In this document: positions 6,506 through 10,834 of the stretch, piece by piece
Layout: each line of letters starts with the position of its first letter
Position numbering within the stretch: the stretch's first letter is position 1
The notes under the pieces: generated by a model
Database searches by the model: none
What the model saw: only the letters and a program-made list of their open reading frames with translations
Told to the model about the DNA's origin: nothing
Translations under genes and position numbers: made by a program
Assembly (NCBI GenBank): GCA_016781705.1
Contig: JADDPV010000262.1
Coordinates: forward strand, 1-10,834
Length of the DNA: 10,834 bases
Direction: 5' to 3'
From: Rubrobacter sp.
Lineage (GTDB): Bacteria; Actinomycetota; Rubrobacteria; Rubrobacterales; Rubrobacteraceae

Positions 6506-6514
6506 TGCTACACT
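6506..6514 (+). promoter_or_regulatory. Extended -10 promoter of the YdjM-like gene
   Basis: TGC-TACACT is an extended -10. Ten bases separate the hexamer from ATG 6525, so the predicted transcript has a leader of only about 3-4 bases. The interval (GCCGCCCTGG) has no ribosome binding site. The same TACACT hexamer recurs at 9693 and 10464. Confidence 0.55.
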
Positions 6515-6524
6515 GCCGCCCTGG

Positions 6525-7088
6525 ATGAACGCTACCACGCACGCCGTCTTCGGGGTCGCGGCCCTCGTCGGGTGCTCGCTCCTGGCCGGGGGTGAGCCCC
6601 CCTTCTATGCCTACCCCGCGGCGGTCGTCGCCGCCTGGCTCCCGGACGTGGACAACCCTCGCAGCACCCTGGGCAACGGCCTCAGCCGTCGCAAGAACCC
6701 GCTCCTGAACGCGGCGACCCGCCCCTTGAGTTGGGCGCTACGCGCGATCTCCTTCACCCTCGCCCGCACCATCGGCCACCGCACCCTGACGCACTCTCTC
6801 CTGGGCGTCGCGCTCTTCGCCGTCCTCGTCGCTCCCCTGGGACCGCTCCTGCCCGGCCTGTACGCGGCGCTGCTGGCTGGCTACGCCTCGCATCTCGTCG
6901 CCGACGCGCTCAACAAGCCCGGCGTGCCGCTGCTCTGGCCGCTGGGGTGGCGCTTCAGGCTGCTGCCGCCGGGAGGGATGCGCTCCGGCGGGGCGGCGGA
7001 GTTCGTCGTGGCGCTCGCGGCAGCGGTAGCGGCGGGCTACGGCGTCTACGCGCTATACCCCGCTTTCTTTAGATCCCTCGTTCCCTAG
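6525..7088 (+). CDS. YdjM-like metal-dependent membrane hydrolase (PF04307 type)
   Basis: A 187-residue membrane protein of the YdjM/LexA-regulated hydrolase type. The metal-binding residues expected for the family are visible. An early His (TTHAVFG, 4-10) is followed by WLPDVDNPRS (38-47), then GHRTLTHSLLG (85-95), and SHLVADALNKPGV with LLWPLGWRFRLLPPG. Hydrophobic helices separate these blocks and one more closes the C-terminus. The substrate is unknown; relatives have been linked to membrane phospholipid handling. ATG 6525 is supported by the near-leaderless promoter. Its last 36 bases overlap the 3' end of yqeK on the opposite strand. Confidence 0.85.
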   Translation: MNATTHAVFGVAALVGCSLLAGGEPPFYAYPAAVVAAWLPDVDNPRSTLGNGLSRRKNPLLNAATRPLSWALRAISFTLARTIGHRTLTHSLLGVALFAVLVAPLGPLLPGLYAALLAGYASHLVADALNKPGVPLLWPLGWRFRLLPPGGMRSGGAAEFVVALAAAVAAGYGVYALYPAFFRSLVP

Positions 7089-7646
7089 CCACTCCAACGC
7101 CTCCAGGCTTGCCGGGTGGACGGAGCGTCCGCGCTCCTCGTTGTGGGATATCGAGCCTTCCAGGGAAACCCTCGCGGCTCCTCTCAAGTCTCTCCCGGCC
7201 AGCTCGCGCAGGTCTTCGATGCCCGGGTAGTCCCTCGCGGGTTCGATCTTGTCGGCCAGGAAAACCGCGAGTGCGAGGGGCTCCATCCCCGACGCGCCTG
7301 TCGTATGTGCCCGGATGGCGTCCAAGACGGCCTCGTCCTCGACGCCGAGGTCCTCCCTGGCAAGCTCCGCCGCCACGGGGCTGTGCAGGAGCTTCGGGCT
7401 CTCCCGCTCGAACGCCCCGACGGGGAGGCCCCGCTCCTCGGCGAGCTGTAGCAACTCCTCCGGGTCCACCTCGCGCGCCGAGTCGTGCAGCAGGGCGGCG
7501 AGACGCGCCTCCTTCCTGTCGAGGCCGTGCGCTTCGGCCAGCCGTTCTGCGGTCTCGGCGACGCGCAGGGTGTGCCCGTAACGCTTGTCGGAGAGGCGCT
7601 CGCGGGCGTAACGCCCGGCGGCCTCCAAAGAGCGGTCGTTGGTCAT
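7053..7646 (-). CDS. yqeK: YqeK-type HD-domain Ap4A hydrolase (symmetrical)
   Basis: A 197-residue HD-domain protein of the YqeK group, which cleaves diadenosine tetraphosphate symmetrically to two ADP with a di-iron centre. Metal ligands are in place: His25 (YGHTLRV), His54-Asp55 (ALLHDSAREV), His88 (LLHSPVAAE), His114 (IRAHTTGASGM) and Asp132 (LADKIEPARDY). The last block is diagnostic for YqeK. In many bacteria yqeK sits between nadD and rsfS; here it stands alone, convergent with the YdjM-like gene and divergent from cinA. ATG at 7646 has no ribosome binding site but lies 7 bases after TACAAT, so the mRNA is probably leaderless. The C-terminal tail after LEALEWLGNE overlaps the neighbouring gene's stop region. 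Confidence 0.92.
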   Translation of the reverse strand: MTNDRSLEAAGRYARERLSDKRYGHTLRVAETAERLAEAHGLDRKEARLAALLHDSAREVDPEELLQLAEERGLPVGAFERESPKLLHSPVAAELAREDLGVEDEAVLDAIRAHTTGASGMEPLALAVFLADKIEPARDYPGIEDLRELAGRDLRGAARVSLEGSISHNEERGRSVHPASLEALEWLGNEGSKESGV

Positions 7647-7669
7647 GGCGGGGATTGTAGAATAGAGAG
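7647..7669. promoter_or_regulatory. Overlapping divergent leaderless promoters of yqeK and cinA
   Basis: The entire gap between the two start codons is 23 bases. On the plus strand TAGAAT (7658-7663) lies 6 bases before the cinA ATG. On the minus strand TACAAT (7659-7654) lies 7 bases before the yqeK ATG. The two hexamers overlap by two bases, so two polymerases could not occupy them together. No ribosome binding site fits in either leader. The -35 regions would fall inside the opposite gene and are weak. Confidence 0.6.
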
Positions 7670-8983
7670 ATGCAAAAAGAGAACACGGGCGCCGGGGCGA
7701 GCGCCGGAGAAGCCGCGAAAAAGGAAACTATAGAGAGCGCCGAGATCCTGACCGTCGGGACGGAGATGCTGCTCGGGGACCTGGTGGACACGAACACGGC
7801 CTGGATCAGCGCCCGGCTGGCGGCGCTGGGCGTCGGCATCTACCGTCACGTCACCGTCGGCGACAACCGCGAGCGCATCGTAGCCGCGCTGCGGGAGGCC
7901 ACCTCCCGCGCCGACCTCGTCATAACCACAGGCGGCCTCGGCCCCACCTCCGACGACCTGACGAACGAGTGCCTGGCCTTAGCCACCGGGCGCGAGATGG
8001 TCGAGTACCCCGAGGCGCGCGAGCACGTGGACGAGATGTTCAGGCGCTTCGGCCGCAAGCCGACCTCCTCGAACTACAAGCAGGTCCTCTTCCCCGAGGG
8101 CTCGCGGCTCATCCCGAACCCGTTGGGGACGGCGATGGGCGCGCTCCTGGAGCTCGACGGGGCGCTCGTCGCCACCTTCCCCGGCGTACCCACGGAGATG
8201 AAGGGGATGTTCGAGGAGACGCTAGAGCCCCTCGTAAAGGAGCGCACCGAAGGCGCCATCGTCTCTCGCACGCTGTGGTTCACCGGCATCGGCGAGTCGG
8301 CTCTCGCCGAGAAGGTCCAGGACCTCCTGGACGCCTCCGACCCCACGGTCGCCCCGCTGGCCGGGCAGGGAAGGGTGCGCCTGCGCGTCACCACTCGCGC
8401 CGCCACACCGGAGGAGGCAGAGGGGAAGATCGGACCGGTGGCCGACGAGATCCTGGCGCGCCTCGGCGACTACTACTTCGGGACCGACTCGGAGACCATC
8501 GAGAGCGCCGTCGGCGATCTCCTGAAGCAGAGAAACGCGACCCTCGCCCTCGCCGAGAGCTGCACCGGCGGCCTGCTCGCCAAGCGCCTGACCGACGCGG
8601 CGGGGGCCTCCGCGTACTTCAGGGAGGGCTTCGTCACGTACTCCAACGAGTCCAAGGAGCGCTTGCTCGGCGTGCCGCACGAGACGCTCGTCGAGAGCGG
8701 CGCCGTCTCGGAGCCGGTCGCCAAAGCGATGGCCGCGGGGGCGCGTAAGATCTCCGGGGCCGACTACGCGCTCTCGGTGACGGGCATCGCCGGCCCCGAC
8801 GGCGGGACCGAGGAGAAGCCCGTCGGGCTCGTCTACGTTGGGCTCTCGGACGCGAACGGCACGGTCGCCGAGCGGCTCGACCTCTCGGCCTGGAGGCGCT
8901 CGCGCGAGGCCATCCGCGAGCGCAGCGCCAACCGCGCCTTCGACCTCCTGCGCCATCGCCTGCTCGACGGGGGCGGTGCCTGA
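7670..8983 (+). CDS. cinA: CinA family protein: MoaB/MogA-like domain plus nicotinamide-nucleotide amidase
   Basis: 437 residues, two domains. The N-terminal CinA (COG1058) domain begins EILTVGTEMLLGDLVDTNTA (25-44) and contains ITTGGLGPTSDDLTNE (85-100). Relatives hydrolyse ADP-ribose and related pyrophosphates. The C-terminal PncC domain carries the catalytic serine in LALAESCTGG (Ser297) and the SVTGIAGPDGG loop (369-379). It deamidates nicotinamide mononucleotide to nicotinate mononucleotide for NAD recycling. ATG 7670 is the only in-frame start before the domain, so a 22-residue lysine/glutamate-rich extension is real if translation starts there. The expected downstream recA is not in the next 1.8 kb; decaying genes follow instead. 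Confidence 0.95.
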   Translation: MQKENTGAGASAGEAAKKETIESAEILTVGTEMLLGDLVDTNTAWISARLAALGVGIYRHVTVGDNRERIVAALREATSRADLVITTGGLGPTSDDLTNECLALATGREMVEYPEAREHVDEMFRRFGRKPTSSNYKQVLFPEGSRLIPNPLGTAMGALLELDGALVATFPGVPTEMKGMFEETLEPLVKERTEGAIVSRTLWFTGIGESALAEKVQDLLDASDPTVAPLAGQGRVRLRVTTRAATPEEAEGKIGPVADEILARLGDYYFGTDSETIESAVGDLLKQRNATLALAESCTGGLLAKRLTDAAGASAYFREGFVTYSNESKERLLGVPHETLVESGAVSEPVAKAMAAGARKISGADYALSVTGIAGPDGGTEEKPVGLVYVGLSDANGTVAERLDLSAWRRSREAIRERSANRAFDLLRHRLLDGGGA

Positions 8984-9077
8984 GACTCTTCGGGCGTTCC
9001 CCCGCGCCCCAAGCCCAAGGCATCGAACTTGTCGGCGGTTCTTGCGAACGACGCGTCCGGCCGAGGGTTTGAACTCT

Positions 9078-9134
9078 ATGCACGAGGGTATCGGTAGAGC
9101 TATCGGCGCACTCTCCGGGAGGTTGGAACGATGA
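9078..9134 (+). other. Possible 18-codon ORF overlapping the thioredoxin-like gene start
   Basis: ATG 9078 encodes MHEGIGRAIGALSGRLER and its TGA (9132-9134) overlaps the next ATG (9131) as ATGA, suggesting translational coupling. No ribosome binding site precedes it and the frame is open further upstream, so it may be the tail of a lost upstream gene. The region 8984-9077 shows nothing else I recognise. Confidence 0.25.
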
Positions 9135-9447
9135 AGGTGGAGATCCTGTACTTTGACGGATGCCGACCTACCTGAGCGCGGAAGGGACCATGCGTAAGGT
9201 TCTTGCCGAGGAGGGCGTCGAGGCGGAAATGGAGCTGGTGGCGGTGAACACCGACGAGGAGGCGAGGCGGCTCCGGTTCCCGGGCAGCCCCACGATTCGG
9301 GTGGACGGAAGAGACCTGTTCCCCGCCCCGGAGCGGGAGGATTGGCGGCCAGGTTGTCGGGTCTACGCCACCCCGGAGGGGTTGAAGGGCTCCCCGACGG
9401 CGGAGATGATCCGGGCGGCGTTGAGTAACGGGGCCGACTTCCGGTAA
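9131..9447 (+). pseudogene. Thioredoxin-like LYFDGC family protein, disrupted by a one-base frameshift
   Basis: ATG 9131, with GGGAGG at 9118-9123 and 7-base spacing, begins MKVEILYFDGC, the first strand and redox cysteine of a small thioredoxin-like family (typical form LYFxGCPxx). The frame then reads RPT and stops at 9173. The next frame from 9163 continues exactly where the family should: PTYLSAEGTMRKVLAEEG, then NTDEEARRLRFPGSPTIRVD, and at the C-terminus CRVYATPEGLKGSPTAEMIR, ending at TAA 9447. One extra C in TGCCGACC (giving TGC CCG ACC) would restore a continuous ~105-residue protein. The intact family probably acts as a cytoplasmic thiol oxidoreductase or metal-thiol handler. Translation from ATG 9160 alone would lack the first strand and the cysteine. 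A sequencing error is a real alternative. Confidence 0.8.
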
Positions 9448-9512
9448 AGAGGAAACGCTACGCTGACGTTGCCCCTCACGCGAGCGTTCCCAACCGATGC
9501 GAGGCCCGGCGA

Positions 9513-9662
9513 TTGTCTTTCGTCCCCGACGAGCTAACTCGCGCCACGATCGGGTTACGGGGCGCGGCGGGCGCCGAGTGGCTGAAGCGGCGGTCGGCGA
9601 TCGTCGCCGGCCGCGAGCAGCACTGGTCGCTGGCGGTCGATCCGCCGTTCCCGGGCATACCG
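9513..9662 (+). pseudogene. N-terminal stub of an aminoglycoside/streptomycin 6-phosphotransferase (APH(6) type)
   Basis: TTG 9513, with GAGG at 9501-9504, starts about 50 residues that resemble the N-terminus of the APH(6)/streptomycin 6-kinase family. FVPDELTRATIGLRGAAG is followed by AEWLKRRSAIVAGREQHWSL and AVDPPFPGIP, matching the family pattern of a GxAGxxWLxxLP segment, then RWxLxxGPPFP. The similarity stops at about 9662. The kinase lobes (Brenner-type HxD catalytic loop, DFG-like residues) are absent, and the frame ends at 9707 in unrelated residues. The break coincides with the palindromic promoter of the next gene, so the rest was probably removed when that module arrived. The stub cannot encode an active kinase. 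Confidence 0.65.
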
Positions 9663-9672
9663 GCATGTACAT

Positions 9673-9695
9673 GTACCACCGTAATACGGTGGTAC
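9673..9695. promoter_or_regulatory. Perfect palindromic operator of the RHH-ClpN gene
   Basis: Arms GTACCACCGTA (9673-9683) and TACGGTGGTAC (9685-9695) are perfect reverse complements around a single A at 9684. A second palindrome, CATGTACATG (9664-9673), abuts it on the left. The operator fills the spacer of the promoter and runs into its -10, a classic repressor position. A ribbon-helix-helix protein is encoded 42 bases downstream, so autoregulation is the simplest reading. Confidence 0.75.
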
Positions 9696-9698
9696 ACT
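9690..9698 (+). promoter_or_regulatory. Extended -10 promoter of the RHH-ClpN gene
   Basis: TGG-TACACT is a TGN extended -10 that shares its TAC with the right arm of the palindrome. The transcription start would be about 9705, giving a leader of ~33 bases with an AAGGAG ribosome binding site at 9726-9731 before ATG 9738. Confidence 0.6.
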
Positions 9699-9737
9699 TC
9701 CCGATGAGGGTGTTAGCGTATCGGGAAGGAGTGAAGG

Positions 9738-10340
9738 ATGCCGTCGAGCAGGAACCGTCGCCGGTTGGAGGTGCCCCGCCGGCTGTACGACGGGCTCAGG
9801 CAGGTCGCCACGGCGGAGGGGCGGCCCATCACGAGCGTGGTCACCGACCTTTTGTCTTCGGCCCTCCCAGGCTACTGCCCGGCGTGGGAGCCGGACGAGC
9901 GCTTGGCCGCGAAGCTCGACCGGCACGCGCGACGGGCGCTCGTCTTGGCGCACGAGGAGGCCCATGGCTACGGCCACAACTACATCGGCACCGAGCACGT
10001 GCTCATCGGCATCATCCGGGAGGGCGAAGGGGTCGGCGCGAGGGTGCTCGAGGGCCTCGGGTTGGATCTGCGCGCGGTGCGCGGCGCCGTCGACACTATC
10101 GTGGGGCGGGTGGACCACCCGGTCGGTGGGGAGGTCCCCCCGCCGGGGTGGATGCCCTATACCCCGCGCGTGCGCAAGACGATCGGGCTGGCGGTCGCCG
10201 AGTCGGAGCGTCTGGGCCACGACCACATCGGCACGGAGCATCTGCTCCTGGGCATCATCCAAGAGGGTGAGGGGGTCGCCAACGTGATCTTGGAGAAGGC
10301 TGGAGCCCTCTCGACAAGGCGGCCCGCGTGCGGACGCTAG
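9738..10340 (+). CDS. Ribbon-helix-helix-like regulator fused to two ClpC-type N domains (C-terminus frameshifted)
   Basis: ATG 9738 has AAGGAG six bases upstream. Residues ~8-43 (RRLEVPRRLYDGLRQVATAE, then GRPITSVVTDLLSSAL) look like a ribbon-helix-helix DNA-binding unit: one strand and two helices. Two Clp_N repeats follow: ARRALVLAHEEA with GHNYIGTEHVLIGIIREGEG (about 64-122), and YTPRVRKTIGLAVAESERLG with HDHIGTEHLLLGIIQEGEGV (about 141-190). These repeats form the substrate/adaptor-binding N domain of ClpC, but no AAA+ ATPase module is present. The expected end of repeat 2 is lost: after AGA (residue 190) the frame reads LSTRRPACGR and stops. The frame beginning at 10310 instead reads LDKAARVRTLALLDRR and continues to TGA 10391-10393, the natural Clp_N ending. 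A one-base deletion near 10305-10310 is likely. Role inferred: a DNA-binding sensor using a Clp adaptor domain. Confidence 0.85.
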   Translation: MPSSRNRRRLEVPRRLYDGLRQVATAEGRPITSVVTDLLSSALPGYCPAWEPDERLAAKLDRHARRALVLAHEEAHGYGHNYIGTEHVLIGIIREGEGVGARVLEGLGLDLRAVRGAVDTIVGRVDHPVGGEVPPPGWMPYTPRVRKTIGLAVAESERLGHDHIGTEHLLLGIIQEGEGVANVILEKAGALSTRRPACGR

Positions 10341-10412
10341 CGCTGCTAGATCGGCGGGACGCAGACGGGTGGACCCAAGGGGATCAAAACTGAAGGAGGA
10401 CAATCCTCTCAT

Positions 10413-10437
10413 CTTCCGAAAAATGGATCTTCGGGAG
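10413..10437. repeat. Hairpin downstream of the RHH-ClpN reading frame
   Basis: CTTCCGAA (10413-10420) pairs with TTCGGGAG (10430-10437) over 8 bp including one G-U, with a 9-base loop. No T-run follows, so it is not a standard intrinsic terminator. It lies between the end of the ancestral ClpN frame (10393) and the next promoter. Confidence 0.4.
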
Positions 10438-10440
10438 CCC

Positions 10441-10469
10441 TTGTTGAACATAGGTATGGGTAGTACACT
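10441..10469 (+). promoter_or_regulatory. Promoter of the candidate structured RNA
   Basis: TTGTTG (10441-10446), a 17-base spacer and TACACT (10464-10469) give a plausible sigma-70 promoter with a start near G10477. Bases 10459-10472 (GGTAGTACACTTCC) match 9688-9701 of the RHH-ClpN promoter at 13 of 14 positions, including half of the palindromic operator. Confidence 0.55.
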
Positions 10470-10476
10470 TCCTCCC

Positions 10477-10705
10477 GTTGACGGCGCGCGAGAGGAGGTG
10501 ATCCAGATAGACGCATCGAGTAGCAGTCGCGGGTATCTTCTGGGAGAGGTGGCTCTGACCTAGCCCCACCGAAATCCCTGGAGGGATGCCAGGTTATCTC
10601 TTTTCCGCCTCTCTGGTAGTGTAAGGCGGACGTGCTGAATACGGGATACCTGCGAAATGCTCAGAAGGGTACGGCCCCCGGGATCATCCCCGGGGGTTGT
10701 TTTTT
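10477..10705 (+). ncRNA. Candidate structured non-coding RNA (about 230 nt), family not recognised
   Basis: The unit runs from a predicted start near 10477 to an intrinsic terminator. A long-range helix pairs TCGCGGGTATC (10527-10537) with GATACCTGCGA (10645-10655): 11 pairs, one of them G-U. It can be extended by AGCA (10522-10525) with TGCT (10658-10661). Inside are three local hairpins: GGTGG 10548-10552 with CCACC 10566-10570; ATCCC 10574-10578 with GGGAT 10583-10587 (or CCTGG 10577-10581 with CCAGG 10589-10593); and CCGCCT 10605-10610 with AGGCGG 10624-10629. A competing pairing GAGAGG 10544-10549 with CCTCTC 10608-10613 is possible. The 46-codon frame at 10423-10563 has mixed third positions unlike the genes here, so coding is unlikely. 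The helix does not overlap the terminator, which favours a stand-alone RNA over a switch, but a leader for a gene beyond the window is possible. Confidence 0.5.
10675..10705 (+). terminator. Intrinsic (Rho-independent) terminator
   Basis: CCCCCGGG (10675-10682) and CCCGGGGG (10689-10696) form a perfect 8-bp GC stem around ATCATC, followed at once by TTGTTTTTT (10697-10705). It is the clearest terminator in the window and reads on the plus strand only. Confidence 0.9.
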
Positions 10706-10834
10706 GAGTCTGTCGGCTTTTCGTTGAGTGCTCGTGCCTTGCCGCTCGTGGGTCGGAACGTTGATCCGCCGCTAGACCTCTGTCGTACCGAGAAGAGTTT
10801 TCGGCCGGAATGGTTTGCTCGGAGGCCGAAAGAC
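10706..10834. other. Region after the terminator, no gene recognised
   Basis: These 129 bases to the window edge contain no ORF I can support. An inverted repeat ends the window: TTTCGGCC (10799-10806) pairs with GGCCGAAA (10824-10831) across a 17-base loop. Without a T-run on either strand it is not an obvious terminator. It may be part of a structure continuing beyond the window. Confidence 0.5.

Noticed and set aside
5440..6528. Long plus-strand Arg-rich ORF
   Set aside because: Out-of-frame shadow of the Mut7-C and DUF1990 genes.
9497..10270. 257-codon ORF across the APH stub and RHH-ClpN gene
   Set aside because: Out-of-frame read of two recognised sequences; crosses the palindromic operator and lacks any family signature.
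10480..10506. Minus-strand 16S rRNA 3' end
   Set aside because: Only about 14 bases match; the preceding helix 45 and the rest of the rRNA are absent.
10423..10563. 46-codon ORF starting MDLREPLLNIGMGS
   Set aside because: Third positions are mixed, unlike the strongly GC-ending genes around; it overlaps the promoter and the paired region of the candidate RNA; no family recognised.
10527..10655. SAM-I, glycine or ydaO riboswitch
   Set aside because: Short resemblances (AGAGGTGG, GGGAGAG, GCTGAAT) occur, but the conserved cores such as GATGAAACCCGGCAACC or CTCTCAGGCAAAAGGAC are absent.
10507..10705. T-box leader (GAGTAG, GGGAGAGG, AAGGGTAC before a terminator, in T-box-like order)
   Set aside because: The essential TGGN of the T-box bulge (AGGGTGGNACCGCG) is missing and no specifier loop is clear; the resemblance is only partial. 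A decayed T-box is not excluded.
1..10834. CRISPR array, tRNA genes or insertion sequence
   Set aside because: No regularly spaced 20-40 base repeats, no tRNA-like TTCGANNC arm with acceptor stem, and no transposase reading frame were found.

Overview
The window is very GC-rich, with GTG and TTG starts, short intergenic gaps, ThyX instead of ThyA, and a RpoD-like sigma factor. Codons end almost always in G or C. The gene mix (long-form ThyX, DUF1990, ClpC-type N-domain proteins, a thioredoxin-like LYFDGC protein) fits a deep-branching actinobacterium such as Rubrobacter. That assignment is inference from memory of the families, not a database result.

Left part (1-2941): the 3' end of a sigma-70 factor, then thyX (flavin-dependent thymidylate synthase). 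Next comes a 397-base gap holding the frameshifted remains of a minus-strand gene, then an MFS transporter. Centre (2955-5884): metG on the minus strand and dut on the plus strand are divergent. Each is driven by an extended -10 promoter embedded in an 8-bp GCTGANNN repeat. dut is followed at 7 and 3 bases by a Mut7-C RNase-domain gene and a DUF1990 gene, apparently one operon. ThyX and Dut both serve dTMP supply: Dut makes dUMP and ThyX methylates it. Then comes a YdjM-like membrane hydrolase, convergent with and overlapping yqeK (Ap4A hydrolase HD protein). yqeK is divergent from cinA across only 23 bases. Several start codons (metG, yqeK, cinA, the YdjM-like gene) lie 6-10 bases after a -10 hexamer with no ribosome binding site, so leaderless or nearly leaderless mRNAs seem common here.

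Right part (8984-10834): a region of decay and apparent acquisition. It holds a thioredoxin-like gene with a one-base frameshift, the N-terminal stub of an aminoglycoside (streptomycin) 6-phosphotransferase, and a gene fusing a ribbon-helix-helix-like DNA-binding segment to two ClpC-type N domains. The last has its own palindromic operator and a probable frameshift near its C-terminus. About 80 bases after its stop begins a promoter-to-terminator unit of about 230 bases. It has no convincing ORF, a long-range 11-bp helix closing three hairpins, and a strong intrinsic terminator: a candidate structured RNA. Its promoter shares a 13-of-14 match with the operator half-site and -10 of the ClpN gene. 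The two may form one regulatory unit, which is the most novel idea offered by this window.
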